A stretch of 64,000 nucleotides of DNA from Zoroaster sp. YZ-2022 (Eukaryota > Echinodermata > Asteroidea > Forcipulatida > Zoroasteridae). This document shows, piece by piece, positions 34,428-45,788 of the stretch. A program made the translations under genes and the position numbers. Positions within the stretch are counted from its first letter, which is position 1. The number at the start of each line of letters is the position of its first letter. Location: the NCBI GenBank assembly GCA_029582265.1, contig CM055835.1, positions 10,984,041 to 11,048,040 on the forward strand. Direction: 5' to 3'. The notes under the pieces were generated by a model. It searched no databases. It was not told the DNA's origin and worked only from the letters and a program-made list of their open reading frames with translations.

Positions 34428-36418
34428 AGCTGTTTCGCAGCGAAGCGCAGCGAAACAGCTCTAGTTTTTGTTAAAGTTTTTTTTCTTTTTTGTCTTTTTC
34501 AGCGCTTTCCGTACCGGAAGTGCATTGCAATAACACATGTTTCATTCTGAACGCCATTTTGCAGTGTTCCATAAATGCGATTGCAATGAAACTTAAGGGG
34601 ACCAAAGGCAATAGTGCAATAGTGTGCATATTGCAATGACGTCATAATTACGTCATCAGGTGTCAAGTTACACTAAACCAAAGATTAATAATGAAAAACA
34701 TTAAAAAATTAATAACTCCTGAACCACATATGCTATCAATTTCATCTATGTGGCATATTGTGGGGCGTTACCCACTCCGTATTTCGTGCACAGATATGAC
34801 CCCATTTTGACCTTAGCTTCCGGTACAAACCGGAAGTTCAAGTTTAAAGAGCTCTACAGCCAATATGATAAAAAATAATGCTATGATTTCTGTGTATGTA
34901 ATCATCAGTAGGGTGTACTCTTTTGGATAGTAGGTTTGATGACGTCATCATATGCAAGAGCGCCCTCTAGCGGCAGGTTTAAAAAGACGTTATTTTCACT
35001 TGTACACTTGCCAATGTCACATTACCACAAATGATATGTCATATTGTAGCTTATGAATAAACTTAAATATTAAAACAAATTACGTCATCATCACGTCATC
35101 AGGTGTCAAGTTACACTAAATCAAAGATTAATAATGAAAAAACATTTAACAAATTAATAACTCCTGAACCACATATGCTATCAATTTCATCTATGTGGCA
35201 TATTGTAGGTCGTTACCCACTCCGTATTTCGTGCACAGATATGACCCCATTTTGACCTTAGCTTCTGGTCCAAACCGGAAGTTCAAATTTAAAGAGCTCT
35301 ACAGCCAATATGATAAAAAATAATGCTATGATTTCTGTGTATGTAATCATCAGTAGGGTGTACTCTTTTGGATAGTAGGTTTGATGACGTCATCATATGC
35401 AAGAGCGCCCTCTAGCGACAGGTTTAAAAAGAAGTTATTTTCACTTGTACACTTGCCAATGTCACATTACCACAAATGATATTTCATATTGTAGCTTATG
35501 AATCAACTTAAATATCAAAACAAATTACGTCATTATGACGTCATCAGATGTGAAGTTACACTAAGTTAAATATTAATATTGAAAAACTATTAAAAAATTT
35601 ATAACTTTTGAACCACAATAGGTATAATTATGATCTTTGAGCCATATTGTAGGTCGTTACCACTTGACAATTAGTTGCAAATATGACCTTATTGTGGCGT
35701 TGCTTCCGGTCGAAACCAGAAGTTCAAATATAGCAATGCAACATGACCCTGCGACTTCACTCCCAAACCAAATTTATTCAAAAACATGATGCGTATACCG
35801 CAGGGGCAGAAACATAATGTTTTGGTTTAGGTGTGACGTCAGAGGGCACATTGTCTACTGTCACTGAGAACTACTCGCACATGATGCAAAACATGTTAAC
35901 CCTCATGTAGGCAGTGCACTCTCATGCCCAACTGGCTCTTTCGACTAAAACTGACAGTCTCCATAATCCCAACTGTACAAATATAAAAAGAAGGTCCTCT
36001 AGAAAGTATGGTATTTTGTGGAAGTCTGTAACATTGAAGTAATAAAGCTACTGGACATTACATTTTAGTTAACCTGCATATGTATTATGCAACTAAACAA
36101 TTCATCAGTTGTATATATTTTGCATCCGGTGTTGAATGGTGACATTATAGGGATACAAACAAAACATGCACTGTCACCAGAAGTAAGCAATGCATGTAAA
36201 TGATAGTACATGCTTCAACATTTGACATTTATTTGAGCTTTACAACTAATGCTTATAACTAACAATCTTTGTGTCATCTTGTAGCTAATTATTTGTATCA
36301 CAATCCATTCAATGATGTCGTAACATTTCAAAAGTCCTCACGGCTCAAAGTGGAAGTTAATATGATAAAAAATAGCGAAACAGCTGGGTATTCGTTCACG
36401 AATACAATTGAGCTCTAG
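34428..36418 (+). mobile_element. Helitron/Helentron-like element with hairpin start and CTAG end
   Basis: It opens with a strong hairpin (AGCTGTTTCGC..GCGAAACAGCT, 34428-34460) followed by CTAG. Near the other end the stem sequence recurs (AGCGAAACAGCT at 36373), followed by a small hairpin (GTATTCGTTCACGAATAC) and a terminal CTAG before T. The centre holds 443-445 bp tandem repeats. This layout (subterminal inverted sequences, 3' hairpin, CTRR-like end, central tandem repeats) fits non-autonomous Helentron/DINE-type elements. No Rep/helicase coding is present. The element at 61962 is its structural twin. Confidence 0.55.
34651..35790. repeat. 443-445 bp tandem repeat, about 2.5 units
   Basis: CGTCATCAGGTGTCAAGTTA starts at 34651 and 35094, with a changed version at 35539. 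Each unit has ATGACCCCATTTTGACCTTA, a short inverted motif TTCCGGT..ACCGGAAGT and GATGACGTCATCATATG. Unit 3 is diverged and truncated. Confidence 0.9.
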
Positions 36419-36689
36419 TTTATTTATTTTTTTACCCTCAAATTTCCGTGAAAATTGGACGGAAAAAGTTACCTCACTTTTCCGTCCATTTGTTGATGGA
36501 AATTTTAGGGTAATTAAAAAAATAATAGTAATAATCAACTCAAATTATCTTTAGGATAAGCATGTATGTCTATTCAAATGTTGAAATTCTTTTTGGGTGG
36601 TTTCATATATTTTTAAAAAAAATTACAACCATTAGAAAAACTGCTAACGTGACGTAGGAAAGTGGCCCCCTTTATTGTGTTTTATGTCA

Positions 36690-36776
36690 TTTACATATTG
36701 TGTAGTTATGCATAGTGCTTTGGGGTCTTGACATAGACGGAATGCGCTTTATAAATGTGATTTATTATTATTATAA
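36690..36776 (+). mobile_element. 3' tail of the split LINE
   Basis: AGTGCTTTGGGGTCTTGACA, then GCGCTTTATAAATGTGATTT and (ATT)n: the tail architecture shared by the SINEs and the LINE at 52165-52320. It continues the LINE interrupted at 34249. Confidence 0.6.
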
Positions 36777-37452
36777 CATGTGTAAATGTACATCTCTGTC
36801 AATTGCTCTGCGTACATGTACATGACCAGTTCTTGAGGATTATTTTTTTTTGTTCTCATACAATCCAACCTCATCCTTAGCGCTTTTGGATAAATACAAA
36901 TTTGCATATATATAAACGCTAACTAAGAATAGCATGTGATGCAGTTGGGAGGCCGGGACTAGGCCATACAATTTATTTCATCATAAAAATCACTCATAAA
37001 TCACTCATAAAGTCCCCATGGTTCTCCCTGAACCATATTAACCCGTGAAGTCCCCATGGTTCTCCCTGAACCATACTTCTCACTTAGTGACAGGAGAAGG
37101 GGAAAAAAACTGAGTTGCCCGACATTGGTTCTCCCTTAAACCTAACGAAGGTTGAGATACGAGTTGTGCGATAAGGTTCTTTTCAGAACCTGTACCTCAG
37201 CTTCGCGACAGTTGAGATAAACACATGGTGTTACCGCAACCCGAAACGATAAACGATAAAATCACTCATCCAAACATTTAAAAAATCCATATACACTGTA
37301 CATGTAGGCATTTAAATATGAATTAGAAATACTTTGATTCCTTTTTTTAAAGTAACCAATCAGCACTGTGGAAAGCGCTTTTCCCACCAGGGTCATAGTC
37401 ATGAGAATGAGGTAACATGTAGACCCTGGTAATGAGGTTGTATGCAACCATG
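36777..37452. other. Unassigned; contains a small 42-bp duplication
   Basis: AAGTCCCCATGGTTCTCCCT occurs at about 37012 and 37054. No exon or transposon ends otherwise. Confidence 0.4.
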
Positions 37453-37460
37453 ATGACCGT

Positions 37461-38027
37461 AAGGGCTGTGCCGGGTATCCGGATTTCCGGATACCCAACC
37501 GAAAAAATGTCATTACCCGGTTTCATTTTTCGGTTCCAATTACCCGTAAACGACTTTTTTTAAATTCGGACTTAACATTTGAGCGGTGCGAACAGAAATA
37601 TGCGACTCTTGAGCAATGTAACGTTTGCACTTTTATAGACTATCTTTAAATTCAAGAGATTCCAATAAAGCCTTTGTAGTATTTTACAGACATCTTCCAT
37701 ACACTTTTCTCCAACAGTTTGTGATACATTGTATTGAATCGTTAAGACTGCAAAGGGCCTGGCAGCGGCTGCTTCAAAGAAATTATCAAACCAGCAGCAC
37801 AGGAGGGAATGTTTGCCTAATTGTTTGACTTTAATAAAACTGACACAGTAAAGAAAATATTGATTTAAGTATGGTATCCTCTGTATTACAAAGATCAATT
37901 ATGTTACCATTTAACAGTATTTTGTGCAACACCAAAGGCATGTTTTCAACAAAAATGAAAACGGGTATCCGAAGTTTCCTGATGTCAGGTATCCGGTTCC
38001 AAAGATATCCGAAAATGTACACCCCTA
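37461..38027. mobile_element. hAT-like MITE with 8-bp target duplication, copy 1
   Basis: ATGACCGT occurs at 37453-37460 and 38028-38035. The ends read AAGGGCTGTGCCGGGTATCC and a degenerate complement, GTACACCCCTA. It has inverted pieces GGGTATCCGG and CATTACCCGGTTTCATTTTTC. A relative lies at 40550. The several ORFs inside are not recognised. Confidence 0.8.
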
Positions 38028-38035
38028 ATGACCGT

Positions 38036-38277
38036 AAGCGAAATGTGGTTAGAGGTATGAGTGCATCCAAATTTCTAAGCTTTCACTTTTTTGCCAAGAT
38101 TATTCTCACGGGATGGTTGGTTTGTATACACATTGCTGAGGGTTTTTAATGGTCTGATGATTTTTAATGGTCTGAGGTCTACCACAAAAAACATACACTG
38201 TAAAAAGCATCTATTCTAAATGTTCCAAACATATGGCAATAAATAAATTTTTGCAAGCTTTTATGATAGTACATATA
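38036..38277. other. Unassigned sequence
   Basis: Nothing recognised. Confidence 0.35.
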
Positions 38278-38513
38278 TATATACAGAACAGCAAAAGAAA
38301 CGTCACCCCCTAAATTTTGATAAGTCTGAGAATGTGTTTAGCTTATGTGTCCTCAGACGTCATGCATGACGAATTTTGAGGTCAACCAAATTTGCCACAT
38401 TGTGTTCGTGTTACACTCCATACTCATAATATTCTTCAATAAACAAATCATATTAATTATAAATTGAAAATAATAAATATTTGTAGGGGTGATGTTTCTT
38501 TTGCTGTTATGTA
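38278..38513. mobile_element. Tc1/mariner-type MITE with AACAGCAAAAGAAAC ends
   Basis: The left end (ATACAGAACAGCAAAAGAAA, CGTCACCCCCTA) is matched in inverse at the right (TAGGGGTGATGTTTCTTTTG, CTGTTATGTAT). About 236 bp in a TA-rich site. The exact outer bases are uncertain because the flanks are (AT)n. Confidence 0.7.
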
Positions 38514-38689
38514 TACAGTATAGGCAGACAACTTCCTAATTTACAAGTTAATTGCATCTCGGTCTACATGTAGCTAGCAATCACCTGTGAACATTTCTCT
38601 GTACTTATTTGTGGTTTGTAATCAAATGAACTATGTAGTTTCGTTAACCGATCCGATCCGACAGTCAGCTAACCACTCAGGTAGTTGGC

Positions 38690-38880
38690 TTTTGTTTCAC
38701 ACTTCTGAAAGCTGAAAAGACTGGCCTCCTTTTGTTTCGATGGAACTCACAATCGCAATTTTTTTTTTTTAATCGCAATTTGCCGGTATCTCGATAGCTT
38801 GAAAAGGTTCTCGATATGGTAAGCGAAAATTAAAAAGGTATCCCGATATTCGATATTATCGTGTTGTCACCCAGGCTTGC
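38690..38880. repeat. Left arm of an inverted repeat pair (AATCGCGAT type)
   Basis: CTCGATATGG, TCCCGATATTCGATATTATC and GTTCTCGATA are matched in inverse at 39563-39790 (GATAATATCGAATATCG, GATATCGAGAACC). It is probably one transposon end or copy; the partner arm and a SINE insertion lie to the right. Confidence 0.6.
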
Positions 38881-39049
38881 TGTGTGCAATTATCTTTCCT
38901 AATGGCCCTCAGTAATTTGTAATTCAGCCAAATGGTGTCAAGTAAACATAATGATTTTATTTGTACGCTTCTGTGTAAACGGTGTAGTTCATGCATGTAC
39001 ATACATGTACATGCATGTGTATATTTGAGATGATAATAATAATAATAAT

Positions 39050-39383
39050 GTGTGGAATTATATAGCGCACGTATCCACCAACTAAGTGGTGCTCAAGGCG
39101 CATTATATTATTACCCCTGCTCCTAAGGCTCATAAATCATTCCTGAAACCATCTCAGCTCCCTGGGGAATATACAGCTCAATTGCTGCCATTACAGCGCA
39201 TATAGGGCTAATCAACCAACTCTGCCCTCACAGGTACCCATTTAACCCCTGGGTGGAGAGAAGCAATTATGGTTAAGTGTCTTGCTCAAGGACACAAGTG
39301 TCACGGCCGGGATTCGAACCCACATTCTGCTGCTAACACCAGAACTTGAGTCCGGTAAGCTAGACCGCTTGGCCACGACACTC
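39050..39383 (-). mobile_element. tRNA-derived SINE, complete copy
   Basis: Reverse-oriented, nearly identical to 28661-28990, with an (ATA)n tail at 39031-39049 and the tRNA-like head at the right end. Confidence 0.92.
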
Positions 39384-39389
39384 CATAGA

Positions 39390-39905
39390 TTTATTGTGAC
39401 GCTTGTAGAAGGGTACCATACCTGTGGTTATCAGCTCTAAAGCAATCATGCCTGAATGAAAAAAGATAGTGTATAATGCGGCAATGGACAATATTGCCAA
39501 GTGTCAAATACCCCATAATGTCAAAATTACACACATTTTATGAGACATGGTGCTTAAGCTTGGGGCGATAACACGATAATATCGAATATCGCAATACCTT
39601 TCTTTCTTTTTTTATTCGATTATGATATCGAGAACCTTTTCAAGTTATCGGCAAATCGCGATTAAAAAAAATATATCGCGATTAAAAAAAAAGAAGTCGC
39701 CATTGTGAGTCAAGTCAGAAATTCCATGGAAACAAAAATTAGGACAGTCTTTTCAGCTTTAGGAAGTGAGAAACAAAAGCGAACTACTTCAGAAGTACAT
39801 ACACACTATACAAATGAATTTGCGATTTATTGTGATGCTTGTAGAAGGGTACCATACCTGTGGTTATCAGCTCTAAAGCAATCATGCATGAATGGAAAAA
39901 GTAAT
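39390..39905. repeat. 77-bp direct repeat flanking the right inverted arm
   Basis: CTTGTAGAAGGGTACCATAC occurs at about 39401 and 39839, each in a copy of about 77 bp with CTGTGGTTATCAGCTCTAAA. Between them lies the right arm (39563-39790) of the inverted pair that starts at 38690. Confidence 0.75.
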
Positions 39906-40541
39906 CGCGATACTATCGAAAATCGCGATATATGTTTGCCGATATATTGTGGATGAAAAAATTAAAAATAAAAAATTTAAAAAAATTAAATTAAATTAAA
40001 AAAAATATTTAAAAAAAATCAATATTGCCTATGCTTAATGGTGCTACCGCAAACTTTCTCGTTTTGTTTTCCATCAAAGCTTCAAATTCATGCATGTCGT
40101 AAGAAAATTGCGGTTCCTTGCTTTCAGTTAGGTCAAAAAAAGGAAAGAAAAATGGTCTCATATTCATGTTTTTAAGTTCAGATCACATGTACTTACTACT
40201 GTGGTAGATGTTATTAGCAGACAACATGGTGGGGGGTAGGGGTTGACTGAAGACTTGTGAGATCAATTAAGGAATGTTACTCAGACGTTGCCTTGGCAAC
40301 TACAATGATGACTATTAAAGCTGATGCTGTGGGGGCACCAATGGGTTGAGTAAAGGTTAACTATGTTCCATTATGAGCTCAAGATCTGCATAACAAAAGA
40401 GAGAAAAGGGAAGGAAAACTGAGATTAAACAAGCATTTATTTGGTCTGTTATTGTTATTGTACTTTCGCCTCTCACCTTTCAACCTCTGTGGAGCTGTGT
40501 TCAAATCCCACTCTGCAACCTTGTGAGTCAATACTCACCAT
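39906..40541. other. Unassigned; A/T-rich low complexity at 39955-40020
   Basis: No gene or element ends recognised. Confidence 0.4.
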
Positions 40542-40549
40542 GTGGATAG

Positions 40550-40928
40550 TAAGGCTGTGCCAGGTATCCGGGTACCCGGCTGAAACTGTCATTACCCGGT
40601 TCCATTTTTCGGTTCCAATTACCCATCAACGACTTTTTTTAAAATTTCAGCTGAACATTTAAAGCCACACAAGTGGAAGTCTCAAATTTTTTGTTGACAA
40701 ATTGTGTGTGGGGAATGAGGGATGCTACATGTATACGAGTCATTGTTAATATAGAGGCGTGAAATTATTCCAGTCCACATTTATTGACTAATAAAACAAG
40801 AGAAACTTGTGTTCATATTGGTTATTTTATACATTCAGAACTATTAAATATATATGTATTTTTACAAAATTGTAACCGGGTAAGATTTCCAATTTCGGGT
40901 ATCCTGTTCCCGAAAACGCACAGCCTTA
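40550..40928. mobile_element. hAT-like MITE with 8-bp target duplication, copy 2
   Basis: A perfect target duplication GTGGATAG (40542-40549 and 40929-40936) brackets a 379-bp element. Its ends are TAAGGCTGTGCCAGGTATCC and GCACAGCCTTA, with inverted 11-bp termini. Same family as 37461-38027. Confidence 0.9.
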
Positions 40929-40954
40929 GTGGATAGATCTCACAAACTGAAGGA

Positions 40955-41040
40955 CACCCTCGTTCAGAGGCAAAAGAAGGTCACTCATTGGTTCATGTTC
41001 ACGCACGCTGCGCATACTGTACGTGTGCCACACCTTTGAG
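40955..41040. repeat. Partial copy of the 20497 inverted-repeat element
   Basis: CCTCGTTCAGAGGCAAAAGA, GGTCACTCATTGGTTCATG and CACACCTTTGAGTG are shared with 20497-20645 in the other orientation. Confidence 0.5.
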
Positions 41041-41127
41041 TGGGTGTACGTAGTTTTGACTAGACCACCAAACTAGTTGACTGAAGCTGGACAAAAATCT
41101 GCGATTACTCTTTTGATTACTGTACTT

Positions 41128-41271
41128 GGTAGTCTAGGGGCACTCGGTAGTCTAGGGGCACTCGGTAGTCTAGGGGCACTCGGTAGTCTAGGGGCACTCG
41201 GTAGTCTAGGGGCACTCGGTAGTCTAGGGGCACTCGGTAGTCTAGGGGCACTCGGTAGTCTAGGGGCACTA
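41128..41271. repeat. 18-bp minisatellite, exactly eight units
   Basis: GGTAGTCTAGGGGCACTC is repeated eight times with almost no variation. Since 18 is a multiple of three, open frames run through it on both strands (GSLGAL and PSAPRL repeats). These are by-products. Confidence 0.95.
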
Positions 41272-41795
41272 GGCAGATGCAATTAAACTAATCTGTGCCA
41301 TGTAGTCATGGTTCACATCATTTTCAAAGTGAATTTCGCCAAGATTTGATTATTAAAAATTCATCTGGAAAATGAGTGGCTCACTGTAGTTGCAAGTGCT
41401 ATCATATTGTGTGCTGAAATTATTCTAAACCTCACCACCACACATACAAATGAATGCTCATATTGTTTACAAACTTTTATTATAAAACAAAGTTAGAAAC
41501 ATTTCTGGATTTCCTTCCAATACGGCCGTAGTGATTGTATGAAAGTGCACGTGTGAACTGAACTGAACATAGTACTATTGTGTATGGGGGTGGCTCAATT
41601 GCTCAAATTGCTCCAACCCCCAAACTCAATTCCCAAACTGAATTCTAAAATAATTATTATTAAACCACAATAGTGGGAAAAATCTGTCGCAATTTGTATC
41701 GTAAAATCTGCGATGTATTGTTTGAAATTCCGTCGCAGATTGTCCAAATTACATTGCATTTTGCGATGCGATATAGGGGAAATTGTTCACTGCTC
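41272..41795. other. Unassigned sequence
   Basis: No exon or element ends recognised before the Harbinger-like element. Confidence 0.4.
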
Positions 41796-41798
41796 TTA

Positions 41799-43173
41799 GA
41801 CCCCGTTCCCACTTGATCCCGCATTGCAGATCATGATCCGGCAGCTGGATCAAACCACAATCTGTGATCGCTGCCGCGTTCCCAATTGAGTCTGATCCCG
41901 CATTGATCCAGCTTTTTCAATGGAAAAGTACACGTAGTTCTAGATGTTAACCAGTTCGCGTCGGGAATAAAAAAGTTTTTCTGGGCCCCTCTGCGAGTTT
42001 CTTTTTCCCACACACACGTTAATGGAAGTTTCCACAGCACGTGGCCACGTCTTCTGAGCATGTCACCGTACACGCGTGGCTCAACCGAGCATGCATACAA
42101 ATATATCGGAGTTTCCTATGGCGTGTTTAGACGCTCTCCGATCCGTGGTGCAAAAATAAATTGCTGGTTAAAGTTCACTGATGAGGTCATTCATGCGTGA
42201 AGTGTGCATGCACATAAACAACACAACGATACCAGTGTGGAAAATCTCACACACGGACTGAAAAAAAACATGAAAACACAAACTATTTCAGTTTTTCACG
42301 TTGGTAATTTCCCCACAAACTGTTCCAGGGATCCGGGAAGAGCCAACCTGTTCATGTGCTGCCAACATGCTGGCCCAACAACACCACGCACCAGTGTGGA
42401 AACCTAACGCGGAAAGAAAAATAGTCCTCAGTTCGGAAGTCCACTTTGTGGGTCCTGACCGCGCCGGCGACGGCAGGATAGGGCAGGCAGCAGGGGCACC
42501 TGATGGATACGAAGATCTTGGGGGATTTTCCCGCGGAGTAATCGGGTCACCGAGTAAACATAACTTGCTTTCACATGCAAAGCACGACTCTTAGGTGTCT
42601 AATAACAGACAGCTTGTCAAATTGGGGTAAAATTCACTTCATAAATATTAATAAAAGGGCATTAATTAAATGTCAAAATAATAACATTAATTTAATGAAT
42701 GGATACATGTACATTCGGAATGAGGTCATCCAAGATGGTGACTCGACAGCTGGAAAAACGATGACACGAAATTATCAAAAACGAAGATTTGGAATGTTTA
42801 CAAACATGAATTGATCTAATCAAAACAATGAGACAAGAACACAGGTACGAAAGGGCACTGAAAAATTATACAAATTTTAATCAGCGATTTAAAATGGAAG
42901 TGTGCAAGAAAACGTTTGCAGACGAGCTGAGCTTGTTCAAGCACAAGATCCCAGTCGGGCAAACACACAGTACGGCCGTCCGTCCCTCGCGCCCACCGTA
43001 GACTAAACCATCATTACACAATGAATTCTCGCACCATTCTCAACTCAACCGGATGTAGCTGTAGTCAAATTGCAGGGTCATGCTCCTGCTTTGCATTCCC
43101 ACTTGATCCCGATCACCCTTTGCTGGGTCTATCCTCTTACGGTTGCAATGCGGGATCAAGTGGGAACGGAGTC
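41799..43173. mobile_element. PIF/Harbinger-like non-autonomous transposon
   Basis: TTA at 41796-41798 and 43174-43176 flanks inverted ends GACCCCGTTCCCACTTGATC and GATCAAGTGGGAACGGAGTC. TIR similarity runs to about 30 bp (CGCATTGCA). 1375 bp. A TTAA MITE is nested at 41951-42167. The rest is CpG-rich, with open but unrecognised frames, for example 42301-42594. TSD and ends suggest PIF/Harbinger; no transposase was seen. Confidence 0.8.
41951..42167. mobile_element. TTAA MITE with CCAGTT ends, short copy
   Basis: TTAA at 41947-41950 and 42168-42171. CCAGTTCGCGTCGGGAATAA matches the start of the 30797 copy, and GTGTTTAGACGCTCTCCGAT matches its right part. The interior is deleted relative to that copy. 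Confidence 0.8.
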
Positions 43174-43498
43174 TTAGTGGTGTGCACAACCCAACAGCTG
43201 ATACTACAGAGGCCAGGGACGCATTGAAATAACATCTATCTTATCCGACGGCTGCAGCTGTGCCAAGGTTTTAATTTGCACATTACGATTAATGCATTGC
43301 GGATCGGAAGATACATGTACGGTCAATTCTGCAATTAAGGACTAGTCTACATGTACACAAGCACATGAACGTGACAAACATAAGCAAACAAGTCTTTGTG
43401 AGGGGAAGTTTTATTTTTGTATTCATTAACCCTAACCTTCCCAAATCCTCCAAAATTCAAAACAAGGTGTCCAAATTTTTCACTTGCAATTTACTTAA

Positions 43499-43815
43499 CC
43501 CTGACCCTCCCAAATCCTCCAAAATCCTCTTTGCCAAAGTGAAGGATTTTGAAGGATTGAGGGCAGATGTGATTATTTGCTTGGTGGATTATGGAGGATT
43601 GAGGTTATCAGGCTATATTTGACATTGGATGAAAATGGAGGATTGAAGTTACATGTTGGTCTGTCCATAAACTGATTTTGGAGGATTGAGGTTATTAATA
43701 TTAGGCATACTTGCCTTCCTTCCTCCATGGTACATGTACAACCATGTTTGTTGTAGTGATTGCAAGGTCAGTGCTTGGGTCAGTGGACACTGTTTATTGC
43801 TCCATGCATGCATAG
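43499..43815 (+). mobile_element. TTAA MITE, family 2, truncated copy with upstream composite
   Basis: Preceded by TTAA (43495-43498); starts CCCTGACCCTCCCAAATCC. It runs through GGATTTTGAAGGATTGAGG and TAGGCATACTTGCC and breaks off after TGCTCCATGCATGCA. Another element start (TTAA then CCCTAACCTTCCC) lies just upstream at 43440. About 60 bp between them match the upstream flank of the 57723 copy. Confidence 0.75.
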
Positions 43816-44072
43816 GGCCAATGATTTTCCATTTCAGAAAAGTGCAAATTCCGTTTTCAAAAATCTTAAATTCAGTTTCAGGCTGAAAAATTCCGTTTCA
43901 CATTTTTTCAATACATAAAAGTGCATTTAAACATACACCCTGTATACAGGCAGTACATAGTCGTTCGGTTGGAACGCGGGAAAATTGCCAAAAAAGTATT
44001 GCTATTTTATCAACGGCCGATCTATTTACAGACGTACATGTACATGTAGTATTTAACTTCCCCAGTCATTAA

Positions 44073-44688
44073 CCCTCCTACTCTAGGTGCACTTTAGTGG
44101 GAAGTTGCTATAGTGGTCAAAATCAGTCAATTGACCGTTTTTGACTGTTGAATCAACTGTGCACACATGGGCACTGGTGACTTGTTTTGACCATTTGGGT
44201 AGCTGCCTCACACTGTGCTATGACTGCTGGTGACTGATAAGATCATTATCAGCTTCAGGGGATCACTGACTTGTTTTGACTGAACAAACAATGATAGGGG
44301 GGTGCTGACTGATAAATCAATGCAGGGCCACTTAGGCTAGGAGTCAATGACTTGTTTTGACTGATAAATTAATTTATTTTGACCATAGTGCTTATATCAG
44401 TCCAAAACGCTGACTCATTTTGACCACCATGTACCAATTAAAAACAGTCACCTCATTTTGACCAAAGTGCCTTTACCAGTCGAAAATGGTCAACTCATCT
44501 TGACCACCTTCAACATTGCATGATAATGCTTTTACCACTACCAGTCAAAAACAGTCGACTGTTTTTGACTGATTGATGTACTTGCTACACATTAGGTTTG
44601 ACAGTATTTGACCTGTAAGTGCTGTAGATATACACTGGCATGAACTTAGAAATTTTGACTGATTTTGACCCTTGTAGTAGTAGGAGGG
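44073..44688. mobile_element. TTAA MITE, family 5, copy 3
   Basis: TTAA at 44069-44072 and 44689-44692; ends CCCTCCTACTCTAGGTGC and GTAGTAGGAGGG. 616 bp with many GACTTGTTTTGAC, GTCAAAA and TTTTGACC motifs. Enlarged relative to the 10856 copy by repeats of this motif. Confidence 0.88.
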
Positions 44689-44692
44689 TTAA

Positions 44693-45780
44693 TACTGCAA
44701 CGCCACCGCTACCACACGCACATAAGAAACATGCAACAGCCGTATACGCCACAATGTCACACTCACATCACATGATTGTTGTAGCCGGCCGAAGCGAAAT
44801 TTATGGCCGCCATTTTTTTTCACGCTAACAAGTGTCAAAATAGGATAGTTTACGGTAGGTTTTTGGACCTGTATAAGTGAATAAGCACAACATGCATTTC
44901 ACTGGAGCCAAAGTTAGATATATACGAATGGTTGATGATTGAACAGAGAAAAATAAGCCTGCCGATGTAGCAAAAGAGACCTGCGAGAGCGTACCATAAG
45001 TGTGATGATTTTCACCCGTGCGCTGACCGAAAGCTATGGTGTACGTCGGGTCTGTCACACTCGCTAATGGTAATGATCTCGTAACATGATTTGTTGCTCT
45101 AATCTTGACGTTATGTGGCTCATCTGTTGAATTAATCATCAACAATTCGTTTCGGACCAATAAATTTTACAAATACGTGTACAGCTGCTGTACATGTACA
45201 ATACAGTGTATGCATGAGTACACGTACATGTACCATAAGTGTATTTCACACAAAATTAATGTGCATACCCACTATGTGTCCATGCATACACGAGTATAAT
45301 TAGCATGATGTATGTTCCAAAAACGGTAACATTGGCACGACATTGGTTTTTGATATTAAACATTAATTTCCTCTGTCTATTTTTCAAGAAATACATTCAA
45401 CTAACCTGTGAAAGTTTCTTCACAATTACCTGTGCTCATGTTTTTGAGACATGTACCGGTATTTCTGTTACATGTTTTTGTTTAAATGATTTACAATGAT
45501 TAACACAAAGTTGCCAGACGGCACCTTTTTGTCAATTTGACATTATAATATACATGTACATGTACATGTACCCAAAATCATTTTTTAAGATGACTGGTAC
45601 ATGTACACGTGTACATCACTGTACATGTATGTACATGTACATGACTGTATGTACATGTACATATATGTACTGTACCCATTTTCCGCCATGTTATTTTTTT
45701 AAAGATAAAATTGGTTAACATACAGACTACATGAACTTACCAAGGTTGCACTTTCCCTTCAACAAACACGTACATGTACA
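44693..45780. other. Unassigned; ATGTAC-rich
   Basis: No gene recognised. 45550-45670 is a dense run of TACATGTACATGTAC variants. Confidence 0.45.
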
Positions 45781-45788
45781 CATGTTTG

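Larger units (their letters stand above)
34250..36689. mobile_element. Foldback DNA transposon with TIRs of about 170 bp
   Basis: The left TIR (34250-34420) and right TIR (36520-36689) are inverted copies, with ends TGACATAAAACACAATAAAGG and its complement, and GTCACGTTAGCAGTTTTTC inside. The two halves of a LINE 3' end flank it. Nearly all of the interior is a second element (34428-36418). The target duplication is not clear. Confidence 0.8.

Noticed and set aside
41073..41286. GSLGAL / PSAPRL repeat proteins on both strands
   Set aside because: Both arise from the 18-bp minisatellite. Openness on both strands argues against coding.
42204..42594. Plus-strand ORFs in the Harbinger-like element
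   Set aside because: Two overlapping frames, no recognised transposase or Myb-like domain. Retained only as composition evidence.
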